From contig NZ_QFWW01000020.1 in assembly GCF_003265345.1 (NCBI RefSeq), forward strand, positions 62,001 to 126,000: 64,000 nucleotides of DNA, given 5' to 3'. The notes beneath the pieces are model-generated. The model had not been told where the DNA came from. It did not search any database and worked only from the letters and a program-made list of their open reading frames with translations. The translations under genes were made by a program, and so were the position numbers. The stretch is from Lentzea terrae (GTDB lineage Bacteria > Actinomycetota > Actinomycetes > Mycobacteriales > Pseudonocardiaceae). Shown piece after piece: positions 33,801 to 42,226 of the stretch. The first letter of the stretch is position 1, and every line of letters starts with the position of its first letter.

Positions 33801-34449
33801 GCAGACCTACGACTACGACCTGGAGGTCAACGGCAGCTACTACGGCTCGCGCAAGGGCTGCGAGCAACGGCACGTGCAGGCGAACCCGACCACCTGGCAG
33901 GTGACCGCCGTCAACCACACCGCGTCCGCGTTGGGTGACGTGACGGTCAAGGCGCAACTGCACGGCCTGGACGGCAAGCCGATCGGGCAGGCGCGGGAGC
34001 AGAAGCTCGACGTCGGCGCGTTGTCGGCGACCAATGTGTTCACCGTGCCGTTCGACGACGCGTTGCCCGCGTTCCACTTGTTGCGACTGACGCTGACCGC
34101 CGGTCAGGGCGAGGTCATCTCCGAGAACACCTACTGGCGGTACCGGACGGACACGTCGATGCGCGCGCTGAACCAGCTGGCGTACACGCAGCTGGCGACC
34201 ACGTTGACCGCCACTCGGGACGGTTACACGGCCACGATCCGCAACACCGGCAAGACGGTGGCGGCGATGGTCCGGCTGTCGCTGCGGGAGCGCAACGGGA
34301 CGGACCGCGTGCTGCCGACGCTGTACGGCGACAACTACTTCTGGTTGCTGCCAGGAGAAAGTCGTACGGTCACAATCAAACCGCAGCGCGCGGTGCGTCA
34401 GCCGCGGTTGCTCACGGAGGCGTACAACTCGGCGCCGAAGCTGACCTGA
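30859..34449 (+). CDS. TAT-exported GH2 glycosidase with two discoidin-type modules
   Basis: A 1196-residue secreted glycosidase. A twin-arginine signal (SRRQALALGGGLLAGFGLST) is followed by a first F5/8-type C (CBM32-like) module (about 50-205), the GH2 sugar-binding sandwich (about 240-430), an Ig-like domain, a second discoidin-type module (about 575-705), and the TIM barrel (about 715-1000) with acid/base Glu814 in FGCNEGS and nucleophile Glu875 in FWSEIGLP. C-terminal sandwich domains follow. The layout resembles exo-beta-D-glucosaminidase and endo-beta-mannosidase GH2 branches, so chitosan oligomers or N-glycan mannosides are possible substrates. The second discoidin module sits between the Ig-like domain and the barrel, which is unusual. 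ATG 30859 follows GGAG by 7 nt. Confidence 0.88.
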   Translation: MAQDFGSGVSRRQALALGGGLLAGFGLSTLLPGVASAAPEQAAAQGEAVDLALFRPVSVSSTDYAATPAEFAVDGLAQVGVQGSGWRAGQGDAQWLIVDLQGRCEISSIVLTFEAKPGDPAFDANASRADTIGTEILSSYATVFDLDTSDDGRVWHTVHSTESGAGAVVTVPFRPAVRARWVRFSASRRSTTNPLGLNGFQVYGTTRDNRPAVKGWTNWPVQNRENPALTVAPDGSVPLESGWVLTMHDFAHALDGAALSGPNVDTRGWVPATVPGTVLASLVEQGHLPDPVHGMNNLKVPEALSRHMWWYRRTFALPRGLDVSAGRHVWLEFDAINHEAEIWLNGAKIGAMTNPFGRAALDITTTLERSGDQHLAVRITPMPYPGSPGDKGPRGEAWVGANTTMFKNSPTYLAVSGWDWMPAVRDRASGIWNHVRLRSTGAVVLGDPRIDTVLPDQTTAEVTCTVPVRNVEATAQNVAVTAAFDGVTVSKTVTVPANSGSAVVFAPSEFSQLRIKNPKLWWPNGYGDPTLHDLTLTVAKGSAVSDRKTLKFGIRQITYQYDLPITIVDGAAEQTLDFPAQQARYVRMQGGKRATSWGFSLYTLSVVDSKNPDDLARGKTATASSSADGTSPGAVTDGDPKSRWSSNYADNEYVQVDLGAVTSFDRVVLRWETAYAATFRIQVSQDGQTWTDVVDQDNSPKPLVILVNGVKIFCRGGSWGWDELLRRMPASRADAAVALHRDMNFTMIRNWVGSSYREELFEACDKYGILLWNEFWLGWSYDPANHDTFFAQAEDTVLRYRSHACNVVWFGCNEGSPPSTVDKVLREIVHTNTDLMYQPNSASGVITGDGTYRWVDPRTYATGEATGGKFGFWSEIGLPTVSVVESMRNLVGQGNPGWPIGDAWYMHDWSENSNQQPNGYKAAIDARLAPSSSLAEFCRKAQFVNYENMRAIFEAWNSRLWHDATGVLLWMSHPAWHSTVWQTYDYDLEVNGSYYGSRKGCEQRHVQANPTTWQVTAVNHTASALGDVTVKAQLHGLDGKPIGQAREQKLDVGALSATNVFTVPFDDALPAFHLLRLTLTAGQGEVISENTYWRYRTDTSMRALNQLAYTQLATTLTATRDGYTATIRNTGKTVAAMVRLSLRERNGTDRVLPTLYGDNYFWLLPGESRTVTIKPQRAVRQPRLLTEAYNSAPKLT

Positions 34450-34480
34450 AAACGCGGTGGATCGACGGGCCCGCCCCGCT

Positions 34481-34486
34481 TACGGT
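34481..34486 (+). promoter_or_regulatory. -10 box (TACGGT), leaderless start
   Basis: TACGGT lies 6 nt before the ATG of the ABM-like gene at 34493, with no Shine-Dalgarno sequence. This marks a probable leaderless transcript. Confidence 0.45.
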
Positions 34487-34492
34487 GACGCC

Positions 34493-34852
34493 ATGAGTGA
34501 TCACTCCGAGGCGCCGGTGCGGCCCGTCGAGGCCTTCGAACCCCCGTATTACGCGGTGGTTTTCACGTCGGTGCGCACCCAGGAGCAGGACGGCTACCCC
34601 GAGACCGCCGCCCACATGGAAGAGCTGGTGCAGGACGTCCCCGGCTTCCTGGGCATGGACCACGCGCAGACGCCGGGCGGCCTGAGCATCACCGTCGGCT
34701 ACTTCCGCGACGCCGAGGCGATCCGCGAGTGGCGGTCCAACACCGAGCACACCGCGGCGCGGAAACGCGGGCGCGTCGAGTGGTACCAGAGCTACTCGCT
34801 GCACGTCGCGAAGGTGGAACGGAGCAGCGGCTTCACGCGACCGGCAGACTGA
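34493..34852 (+). CDS. antibiotic-biosynthesis-monooxygenase-fold (ABM) protein
   Basis: A 119-residue ferredoxin-like-fold protein. Features are YYAVVFTSVRTQEQDGYPET, VQDVPGFLGMDHAQTPGG and ITVGYFRDAEAIREWRSNTE, with HTAARKRGR near the end, as in small ABM/heme-degrader-like proteins. Many such proteins are cofactor-free oxygenases or have no known activity. It ends 4 bp before the PLP enzyme gene, so they form an operon. Nothing in the sequence shows the substrate. Confidence 0.82.
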   Translation: MSDHSEAPVRPVEAFEPPYYAVVFTSVRTQEQDGYPETAAHMEELVQDVPGFLGMDHAQTPGGLSITVGYFRDAEAIREWRSNTEHTAARKRGRVEWYQSYSLHVAKVERSSGFTRPAD

Positions 34853-34856
34853 CCGC

Positions 34857-35813
34857 ATGGCTGAGCTGCTGACCATCGACGACGTCCGGGCCGCGGCCGC
34901 GGTGCTCGCCGGGCGCGTCCTGCGCACCCCGACGCTGCCCTCCCCCGGTCTGTCGGCCCTGCTGGGCGTCCCGACCACGGTGAAGCTGGAGTTGTTGCAG
35001 CGCACCGGTTCCTTCAAGACCCGCGGGGCCTTCGCGAAGGTCCTCTCGCTGTCCGCCGCGGCTCGTGCGGCGGGCGTCGTCGGGGTCAGCGGCGGCAACC
35101 ACGGCATCGCGCTGGCCGACGTGGCTCACGAGCTGGGCGTAGCCGCCACCGTCGTGATGCCCTCCACCGCACCCTCCCGGTCGGTGGAGCTCGCGCGCGC
35201 TTCCGGTGCGGACGTGCGGCTCACCGACGACCTGCCGTCGGCGTTCGCGCTGCTCAACGAGCTGGTAGCGGCAGGCGCCACCCTTGTGCACCCCTACGAC
35301 GACCCGATCGTGGTCGCCGGCCAGGGCACCGTGGGCCTGGAGTTCGCCACGGACGCCCCGGACATGACCGACGTGCTGGTGAGCATCGGCGGAGGAGGGT
35401 TCATCGCGGGCGTCGCGACCGCGTTCCACGCGCTTGTGCCCGGCGTGCGCGTTTGGGGCGTGGAGGTCGAGGGCGCCGACGCGATGAGCCGTGCGCTGGC
35501 CGTGGGCGGACCCGTGGAGATCGCGCCCACGTCGATCGTCTCGACCCTCTCCGCGCCACACGTCTCGCAGCTGACCTACGACCACGCAGTCGCGCTGCTC
35601 GAAGACGTGCTGGTGATGTCCGACGCCGAGGCCGTGCAGGGCTCGCTCATCCTGGCCGAGACGCAGAAGGTGTGGGCAGAGCCCGCCGCCGGTTGCCTCG
35701 TTCCGGCTGCCCGCGCGGTGCTCGACCGGGTCGGACCGGACGCGCGGCTCGGCCTCGTGTTGTGCGGCGGGAATGCGGCGGTCGCCGACATCGTCCGCTG
35801 GGCGAACGTCTGA
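34857..35813 (+). CDS. PLP-dependent threonine/serine dehydratase-like enzyme
   Basis: A 318-residue fold-type II PLP enzyme. The PLP lysine lies in RTGSFKTRGAFAKV, the phosphate loop candidates are SGGNHGIALA and SIGGGGFIAG. It has no C-terminal ACT domain, so it resembles catabolic serine/threonine dehydratases or serine racemase-like proteins rather than biosynthetic IlvA. It would convert L-Thr or L-Ser to the 2-oxoacid and ammonia. ATG 34857 follows the ABM-like gene stop by 4 bp. Converges on the MFS gene with a 61-bp gap. Confidence 0.85.
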   Translation: MAELLTIDDVRAAAAVLAGRVLRTPTLPSPGLSALLGVPTTVKLELLQRTGSFKTRGAFAKVLSLSAAARAAGVVGVSGGNHGIALADVAHELGVAATVVMPSTAPSRSVELARASGADVRLTDDLPSAFALLNELVAAGATLVHPYDDPIVVAGQGTVGLEFATDAPDMTDVLVSIGGGGFIAGVATAFHALVPGVRVWGVEVEGADAMSRALAVGGPVEIAPTSIVSTLSAPHVSQLTYDHAVALLEDVLVMSDAEAVQGSLILAETQKVWAEPAAGCLVPAARAVLDRVGPDARLGLVLCGGNAAVADIVRWANV

Positions 35814-35874
35814 GGCTCACGCGTCACGTCCGGAGGCGCACGGCCCGACGCTTCCGCCAGGCACGCGCCCGAGA

Positions 35875-37116
35875 TCAGGCGGCACGTCGGGCTGCCAGCC
35901 GGAGCACCGGCGTCGCCCAAGCCGTCACCACCCCGGCCAGCACCACCGTCACACCCGCGGCAAGCCCGGCACGTGGATCTCCTGCTTTCACGGCCACCAC
36001 CCCACCGAGGAAGGCACCGAGCGGCTGGCCCGCGCCCCACGCCACCATCCTGGCCGTCGTGTTCACCCGCGACTGCAGCTCCTCCGGACACACCTGCTGC
36101 CGGTAGGTGATCCCGTTGATGACCACGACAGCCTGCGCGACACCCCAGTACACCATCGCCGCACACGCCAACAGCCAATGCCCGCTCATCAACACAAACA
36201 CTCCGCCGAGCAACGACAACGGCAACGCCCGCAACGCCACCCGCGCCTGCCCCCACCGCTCGGTCAGCCGCGGCGACAACCGGGACGCGATGATCGCCCC
36301 CACACCCCAGCAGCTGAACAAGGCGGCGAGCCGGACGTCCCCGCGCGGCGCGACGTGCAACACGCGGTCGGCGAACGGCACCAGCACCGCCATCCACGCC
36401 CCGCTCCCGACCGAGTGCGTCGCCCCCACCAACGTGAGCGTGCGAATGACCGGCTCGTGCCACAGGAACCGCAACCCTTCCCGCACATCCCCGACCAGCT
36501 CACCCGCACCGCGCACCGGCCGCGGGTTGGCCATGCTGCCCGCGATGCCGCGCAACAACAACGCCGACCCCACCCCGGTCAACGCGTTCACCGCCAGCAG
36601 CGCCGCCGGAGCCACGACCGCCACGAGCAGCCCGGTCAGCCCGGGCACCACCAGTTCCACCACGGTCGTGCGCCCGTAGATCGTCGAATAGGCCGCCGTC
36701 AGCCGTTCCTTGCCCACCAACGCCGGCAGCGCCCCGAAGTTGGCCGCGTCGAAGAAAACGAACGCCGTCTGCGCCGCGAACGCAACGGCCACGACGTGCG
36801 CCGCGCTCAACCCACCCGCCAGCCACGCCAGCGGCACGCTCAGCAGCACCGCGGCCACCGCGAAGTCCAACGCGACCATCATCTTCCGGCGGTCGAGCCG
36901 ATCCGCGAGCGCACCCGCCGGCAGCCCGAACACCAGGTACGGCAACGCCTCCGCCGCCGTGACCGCCGACGTCCACCCCGCCGACCCGGTCAACTGGTAG
37001 ACGAGGACCGGCATCGCCACCGCCGCCACCACGGCACCGGTCACCGACAACACCCGCGCCATCAGGTAACGGCTGAAATCGCGCTCGGACGACTCGACGT
37101 TCCCGATCCCCACCAC
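35875..37116 (-). CDS. MFS exporter, last gene of the FAAL operon
   Basis: A 413-residue major facilitator protein with about 12 hydrophobic helices. It is of the MFS_3 (MdtH/EntS-like) exporter type, with GALADRLDRRKMMVALDFAV as motif A and PVLVYQLTGSAGWTSAVTAA near the N-terminus. GTG 37116 or 37113 is the start. It lies 39 bp behind the second acyl-AMP ligase gene on the same strand, so it is probably co-transcribed and may export the product of the lipid locus. EntS-like transporters export siderophores, which fits a secreted acylated small molecule, but this is inference. Confidence 0.85.
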   Translation of the reverse strand: MVGIGNVESSERDFSRYLMARVLSVTGAVVAAVAMPVLVYQLTGSAGWTSAVTAAEALPYLVFGLPAGALADRLDRRKMMVALDFAVAAVLLSVPLAWLAGGLSAAHVVAVAFAAQTAFVFFDAANFGALPALVGKERLTAAYSTIYGRTTVVELVVPGLTGLLVAVVAPAALLAVNALTGVGSALLLRGIAGSMANPRPVRGAGELVGDVREGLRFLWHEPVIRTLTLVGATHSVGSGAWMAVLVPFADRVLHVAPRGDVRLAALFSCWGVGAIIASRLSPRLTERWGQARVALRALPLSLLGGVFVLMSGHWLLACAAMVYWGVAQAVVVINGITYRQQVCPEELQSRVNTTARMVAWGAGQPLGAFLGGVVAVKAGDPRAGLAAGVTVVLAGVVTAWATPVLRLAARRAA

Positions 37117-37155
37117 GCCGACAGCCTATGGGGCCGTTCAGGGCACCCCGCAGGT

Positions 37156-38913
37156 TCACGCACGAGGCGCCTGACGGCGAAGCGCGCCCGCCTGGTAGGC
37201 CTCCCGGCACCCGGCCCGCAGCAGCTTGCCGCTCCCACTGCGCGGCAGCGTGCCCGGCGCGAGCATCAGCACGTCGTCCACCCGCACTCCGTGTCCGGTG
37301 TGGACGGCGCGGCGGACCGCCATCTCGACCGCCTCGGGGTCGACGTCGCCGACCGCCTCCACCAGCACGACGACCTGTTCCCGCTGACCGTCCTCGATGC
37401 CGAGCACGCAGCACCCCAGCACCGCGCGGTGCGCGGTCTCCGCGGTCGTCTCCAGGTCGTGCGGGTGGTGGTTCGCGCCGGCCACGATGATCACCTCTTT
37501 GGCCCTGCCGGTGACGAAGAGCTCACCGTCCCAGCGGAAACCCGTGTCGCCGGTGCGCAGGAACGAGCCGCGCCTGCCGGGCAGCTCCGCGTGGAACACC
37601 TCGTCGGGACGGTTCCAGTAACCGGTGCCCACGCTCTGGCCCTGCACGAAGATCTCGCCCACCTCGCCTTCCGCGCACTCCTGCGCGGTGTCCTGGTCGG
37701 CCACCACGACCGTGATCGACGGCGACACGGGACCGCAGCTCACCAGCTGCCTGCCACCGGGAGGGTCCACCGGCCGGACGCGTCCCCTGGTCAGTTCCCC
37801 GGCGTCGCAGCGCAAGGTCACCGGTCCCTCACCCACCACCGCGCTGGTGACCATCACGGTCGCCTCGGCGAGGCCGTAGCCGGGTACGAGCGCGCCGCGG
37901 CGGAACCCGGCCGGTGCGAACACCTCGCAGAACCGGTCGAGCGTGTGCGCCCTGACCGGTTCGCCGCCGATGAGCGCCATCTCCCAGCCGCTCAGGTCGA
38001 GTCCGGCCAGCTGGACCTCGGCGACGCGCCGCACGCACAGGTCGAGCGCGAAGTTCGGCGCGCAGCTGTCGGCGCGGCCGACCTGCGAGATCAGCCGCAG
38101 CCAGCTGACCGGGCTGCGCACGAACACCCCGGCCGGGAACAGGAGCGCGGACCTGCCCGCGTACAACGGATCGATCACACCGCCGATCAGGCCCATGTTG
38201 TAGTGCGACGGCAGCCACGACACGCTCGTCGGCCTGGGCAGCCCTTCCTCGTCGGCCGGGCGGTAGAGGTTGTCGTGGATCAGCGCGAGGTTGTGCAGGA
38301 CGTTCCCGTGGGTCAGCGTCACGCCCTTGGGCTCGCCGGTGGATCCCGAGGAGTACTGCAGATACGCCGGGGTGTTGATGCCGATCGACGGCGGCGTCCA
38401 CCGGTCGGCCTCGGCCGGGTCGATCTCGTCGACGGCGATCCGCACGAGGCCGGCGAGCGCGGGGGACTCCTCGACCACCTCGAGACACTTCGCGAAGGTG
38501 AGACCGGTGGACAACAGCAGCGCCGGCCGGCAGCTCGCCAGGATCGACTCGACACGGCTCACCTTCACGCTCGAGCGGGTGCCGTCGAGCGGCGCGACCG
38601 GCACGGCGATCAGGCCGGCGTACAGGCAGCCGAAGAACGCGATGTGGAACTCGAGACCGGGCTCGAAGCACAGCAGCGCACGGGCGCCGGGCTGGGCGAG
38701 CGGGGTGAGGTGTGCCGCCAGCGCCCGAGCCCGGCGATCGAGATCGGCGAGCGTCAGCGCGTCCCACTCCGTTCGCCCGTCGGCGTAGAACGAGTACGCG
38801 CGCAGCTCCGGTTCGGCTGCCGCACGGGCCGTGCACAGCTCGACCAGCGTGGTGAACTTGCGCCTGCCGCCGGCGACTCCCTTGGGCAGGCGTACTCCGT
38901 CGCGGATGTGCAT
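37156..38913 (-). CDS. fatty-acyl-AMP ligase-like enzyme 1
   Basis: A 585-residue adenylate-forming enzyme of the FAAL type. The P-loop is YSSGSTGEPKGVTLTHGN, the FAAL-type region is VSWLPSHYNMGLIGGVIDPL and the adenylate motif is VPGYGLAEATVMV. The A10 lysine is present in GSGKLLRAGC. FAALs make acyl-adenylates and pass the acyl group to a carrier protein, bypassing CoA. The usual H-D-M-G-L is here H-Y-N-M-G-L, so substrate or activity may differ. ATG 38913 overlaps the stop of FAAL 2 (TGATG). No carrier protein gene lies in the locus. Confidence 0.88.
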   Translation of the reverse strand: MHIRDGVRLPKGVAGGRRKFTTLVELCTARAAAEPELRAYSFYADGRTEWDALTLADLDRRARALAAHLTPLAQPGARALLCFEPGLEFHIAFFGCLYAGLIAVPVAPLDGTRSSVKVSRVESILASCRPALLLSTGLTFAKCLEVVEESPALAGLVRIAVDEIDPAEADRWTPPSIGINTPAYLQYSSGSTGEPKGVTLTHGNVLHNLALIHDNLYRPADEEGLPRPTSVSWLPSHYNMGLIGGVIDPLYAGRSALLFPAGVFVRSPVSWLRLISQVGRADSCAPNFALDLCVRRVAEVQLAGLDLSGWEMALIGGEPVRAHTLDRFCEVFAPAGFRRGALVPGYGLAEATVMVTSAVVGEGPVTLRCDAGELTRGRVRPVDPPGGRQLVSCGPVSPSITVVVADQDTAQECAEGEVGEIFVQGQSVGTGYWNRPDEVFHAELPGRRGSFLRTGDTGFRWDGELFVTGRAKEVIIVAGANHHPHDLETTAETAHRAVLGCCVLGIEDGQREQVVVLVEAVGDVDPEAVEMAVRRAVHTGHGVRVDDVLMLAPGTLPRSGSGKLLRAGCREAYQAGALRRQAPRA

Positions 38914-40595
38914 CACTCGTCTCCCTGCATCAGCGTCCGGCAGGCGGATCGGCGCAGCTTCCCGCTCGTGGTGAGCGGCAACGTGCCGGGCGAGAGCAGG
39001 ACGACGCGACTCAGCCCGACTCCGTGCTCCGCCTGCACCGCGGTCCAGACGGCGTTCCTGATGTCGTCCCGCGACGTGGCGCGGTGCCGGTGCTCGACCT
39101 CGGCGAGCACCACCACGTCCTCGCCGTCCATCACCGCGCACGCCGCCCGCAGCGCGGGGTGACTGCCCACCGCGGTCGCCTCGACGTCGTACGGGTAGAG
39201 CTGGCGGCCGTCGACCTCGAGCAGGTCCGGGATCCGGCAGGTGACGAAGAGCTGGCCCTCGAACAGGAATCCCAGGTTCCCGGTGCGCAGGAACCTGCGG
39301 CCGGCGACCTGCGCGCCGAAAGTCCGTTCGGTGCCGGCGGGATCCGCCCAGTACCCGGCCCCGATGCTCGGCCCCGACACGAGGATCTCGCCGACCTCGT
39401 CGGCGCCGACCGGCTCACGGGTCTCCGGGTCCACGACGACCACTTCCAGCGACGGATCCGGTTCGCCGCACCCGACCAGGCTGCGCGCACCGGCGCCGCT
39501 CGTCGCACGCTGGACGCGCCCGCGTTCCAGCGCACCGGTGTCGAACGGCCGCACGACCGGTTGCCCCTCGAGCGGACCGCCGCTGATCAGCACGGTCGAC
39601 TCCGCCATCCCGTAGCTGGGGAAGAACGCCTCCCGGCGGAACCCGCACGGGGCGAACCGCGCCGCGAACCTGTCGATCGTCGACGCGCGCAGCGGTTCGT
39701 CGCTGATGGCGGCGATGCGCCAGCGGCTCAGGTCGAGGGCGTCGCGCTGGTCGTCCGTGACGCGGCGCAGGCACAGCTCGTACCCGAGGCTGGGCGCGGC
39801 GGCGATCTCCGCGCCGTAGCGGGAGATCGCGCGCAGCCAGTTGGCCGGCACCCGCGCGAAGGACTGCGCGGACATCAGCACGGACAGCTGGCCGAGGAAG
39901 AGCGGTTGCAGCACACCTCCGACGAGCCCCATGTCGTGGAACACCGGCAGCCACGACACGGTCGGCGCGAGCCGCCCGTAGTCCTCGTCCGGCCGCGACC
40001 CGCCGCGGACGATGAGCGCGAGGTTGTGCAGCACACCCGCGTGCGTCAGCACGACTCCCTTGGGCCTGCCCGTCGTGCCGGACGTGTACTGCAGGTAGGC
40101 GATCTCGTTCGACACGTGCGCGGGTTCGAACTCGTCGCCGCCCTCGACGACGTCGTCCGTGGCGAGCGGGGTGATCGGCCGGGCGCCCAGTATCGCGTGC
40201 ACGCCAGCGATAACGTCCTTTGTGGACAGAAGGACCGCCGGCCGGCAGTCGTCGGCGATGGCGATCAGCCTGCTGTGCCTCGCGTCGCCCGCTGCCCGGC
40301 GCACGGGAGGGGCCGGCACGGCGACGACACCGGCGTAAAGGCAACCGAGGAACGCCGCCACGAACTCGATTCCGGGGGGATGGCAGAGCAGGGCGCGTGA
40401 TCCCGGCGTGGCCAGTGCGCGCAACCGCACGGCGATCGAGCGGGCCCGGCGATCGAGCTCCGCGTACGTGATCGCGGACGACTCCACCGCACCGCTCTCC
40501 AGGAACACGAACGCGCGTTCCTCACCTCTCAGCGCCACCTGCCTGCGGCACAGGTCCGCCAGGTTCGCCACGTCCGCCGCCACTTCAGCCGACAC
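38913..40595 (-). CDS. fatty-acyl-AMP ligase-like enzyme 2
   Basis: A 560-residue FAAL-type ligase. Motifs are YTSGTTGRPKGVVLTHAGVL, SWLPVFHDMGLVGGVLQPLF (canonical HDMGL), FFPSYGMAESTVLI and the C-terminal LTTSGKLRRSAC with the A10 lysine. It differs from FAAL 1 in length and in the active-site His-Asp motif, so the two may charge different acids. GTG 40595 has GGGAG about 10 nt upstream; an ATG at 40602 is out of frame. It is the first gene of the operon FAAL2-FAAL1-MFS and is divergent from the KAS II gene. Confidence 0.88.
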   Translation of the reverse strand: MSAEVAADVANLADLCRRQVALRGEERAFVFLESGAVESSAITYAELDRRARSIAVRLRALATPGSRALLCHPPGIEFVAAFLGCLYAGVVAVPAPPVRRAAGDARHSRLIAIADDCRPAVLLSTKDVIAGVHAILGARPITPLATDDVVEGGDEFEPAHVSNEIAYLQYTSGTTGRPKGVVLTHAGVLHNLALIVRGGSRPDEDYGRLAPTVSWLPVFHDMGLVGGVLQPLFLGQLSVLMSAQSFARVPANWLRAISRYGAEIAAAPSLGYELCLRRVTDDQRDALDLSRWRIAAISDEPLRASTIDRFAARFAPCGFRREAFFPSYGMAESTVLISGGPLEGQPVVRPFDTGALERGRVQRATSGAGARSLVGCGEPDPSLEVVVVDPETREPVGADEVGEILVSGPSIGAGYWADPAGTERTFGAQVAGRRFLRTGNLGFLFEGQLFVTCRIPDLLEVDGRQLYPYDVEATAVGSHPALRAACAVMDGEDVVVLAEVEHRHRATSRDDIRNAVWTAVQAEHGVGLSRVVLLSPGTLPLTTSGKLRRSACRTLMQGDE

Positions 40596-40677
40596 CGCGC
40601 ATCAACTCCCGCCATCGCCGGATTTCCCTTGCGGTGCGGACGTTACGGAGCTCCGGCGGCGCTGTGATCGGCCGCGC

Positions 40678-40697
40678 GACGGAGTGCTGTCTCCGTC
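40678..40697. promoter_or_regulatory. inverted repeat between FAAL operon and KAS gene
   Basis: GACGGAG-TGCTGT-CTCCGTC gives 7-bp inverted arms in the 147-bp divergent promoter region. It is a candidate operator for the AraC- or LuxR-type regulator of the locus; no second copy was found. Confidence 0.3.
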
Positions 40698-40742
40698 CCC
40701 CGGCCACTGCCGCCACGGCGGCCGCGGTGTTCTCCTCGATGC

Positions 40743-42023
40743 ATGTCATACGAGAGCACCTTCCTCGACTTCTCCCTGATGCACCCGTCGCTGCCTCCGC
40801 TGCCGGGACGAGAGGAGGAGATCGTCGTCACCGGGCTCGGCATGTCGACTCCGCAGGGCGGCGATGTCCAGTCCACTTGGGACGGACTGCTCGCCGGCAC
40901 CTCCGGTGTGCGCCTGCTCGACGCGCCGTGGGCCGCCGATCTGCCGGTGCGGCTCGGCGCGCCGGTGCACGAGGATCCCGGCCCGTCGCTGGACCGCGTG
41001 GCCCGCCGCCGGATGGACCGCTGCCAGCAGCTCGCCGTCGTCGCGGCGCGACAGGCGTGGGCGGACGCCGGTGCACCGTCCGTGGAGCCCGAACGCCTCG
41101 CGGTCGTGTTCGGCACCGGGCTGGGCGGCGGGGCCACGCTCGTCGAGCAGTACGAACGGTGCCAGTCGCTCGGTCCCGACCGCGTCTCACCGTTCACCGT
41201 CACGATGCTCATGCCGAACGGACCCGCGGCCGCCGTGAGCATGGACCTCGGCGCACGCGGCGGTGCGCACGCCCCGACCAGCGCCTGCGCGTCCGGGGCG
41301 GAGGCGATCGCACTAGGTTCCGCGCTGCTGCGCCGCGGCCTCGCGGACGTCGTCGTCGCCGGCGGCACCGAGGCGTGCCTGGGCAGGCTGTCGATCGCGG
41401 CGTTCGCGCGGATGGGAGCGTTGTCCCGGAGGCACTCCGACCCCGGCGCCGCCTCCAGGCCGTTCGACTCCGGCCGGGACGGTTTCGTGATGGCCGAGGG
41501 TGCGGGCGCGGTGGTGCTGGAACGCGGTTCGTTCGCGCGCGCCCGAGGGGCCCAGGTCGCGGCCCGGCTCGCGGGCATCGGCATGACCTCCGACGCGCAC
41601 GACATGACCGCGCCGTCACCGGACGGCCAGATCCGCGCCATCCGGCACGCGCTGCGCTCGGCCGGCCTGAGCCCGTACGACGTCACCCACGTCAACGCGC
41701 ACGCACCGGGCACCCAGGTCGGCGACCGCGTGGAAGCGGCCGCCGTGCTGGAGGCCCTGGGCCCGCACCCGCTGGTCACCGCGACGAAGTCGGTGACCGG
41801 CCACCTGATCGGCGGCGCGGGCGCGGTGGAGGCGATCTTCACCGTGCTGGCCGTGCGGCACGGCGTCGTCCCGCCGACGCGCAACCTCGACGACCAGGAC
41901 TCCGACGTGAAGCTGGAGATCGTCGCGAACCAGCCCCGGCACGCGCGGATCGGGGCGGCGATCTCCAACTCGTTCGGGTTCGGCGGGCACAACGTGGTGC
42001 TCGCGTTCACCCGGTCCGGCTGA
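40743..42023 (+). CDS. 3-oxoacyl-ACP synthase (KAS II/FabF type)
   Basis: A 426-residue condensing enzyme. The triad is complete: Cys182 in TSACASGAEA, His320 in VNAHAPGTQ and His354 in KSVTGHLIG, with Lys349. The Thr-Ser usual after NAHA is replaced by P-G-T. It elongates acyl-ACP with malonyl-ACP. It is single, with no chain-length-factor partner and no acyltransferase nearby. ATG 40743 has no clear ribosome-binding site; ATG 40779 is an alternative. Divergent from the FAAL operon, it probably extends or condenses acyl chains loaded by those ligases onto a carrier encoded elsewhere. Confidence 0.9.
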   Translation: MSYESTFLDFSLMHPSLPPLPGREEEIVVTGLGMSTPQGGDVQSTWDGLLAGTSGVRLLDAPWAADLPVRLGAPVHEDPGPSLDRVARRRMDRCQQLAVVAARQAWADAGAPSVEPERLAVVFGTGLGGGATLVEQYERCQSLGPDRVSPFTVTMLMPNGPAAAVSMDLGARGGAHAPTSACASGAEAIALGSALLRRGLADVVVAGGTEACLGRLSIAAFARMGALSRRHSDPGAASRPFDSGRDGFVMAEGAGAVVLERGSFARARGAQVAARLAGIGMTSDAHDMTAPSPDGQIRAIRHALRSAGLSPYDVTHVNAHAPGTQVGDRVEAAAVLEALGPHPLVTATKSVTGHLIGGAGAVEAIFTVLAVRHGVVPPTRNLDDQDSDVKLEIVANQPRHARIGAAISNSFGFGGHNVVLAFTRSG

Positions 42024-42039
42024 GAGGGCGCAGCTGAAG

Positions 42040-42165
42040 GCGTGCGGCGGCACGGCAGTGCGGCAGTGCGGCAGTGCGGCGGCGGGCAGCACGACGGGCA
42101 GTGCGGCAACACGGCAGGGCAGCACGGCCACACGGCCGCGAGCAGTGCGGCAGCGCGGCGAGGCG
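42040..42165. repeat. degenerate GGCAGTGCGGC/GGCACACGGC simple repeat
   Basis: The 203-bp space between the KAS and response-regulator genes is filled with an irregular repeat in which GGCAGTGCGGC and close variants (ACGGCA, GGGCAGCACG) recur about ten times. Open frames through it are low-complexity and not credible as genes. It may form hairpins between the two converging transcripts. Confidence 0.55.
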
Positions 42166-42226
42166 ATGCGGCCCGCACCCCCGACACAGCGGCCCAACCG
42201 CTGCAGGAGCACGAGCCGCACCAAGC

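Noticed and set aside
35773-39162. 1129-residue plus-strand open frame over the MFS and FAAL 1 genes
   Set aside because: His/Arg/Gln-rich shadow without domain features.
42040-42165. CRISPR-like array
   Set aside because: Units are irregular in length, there are no spacers, and no cas gene is present.
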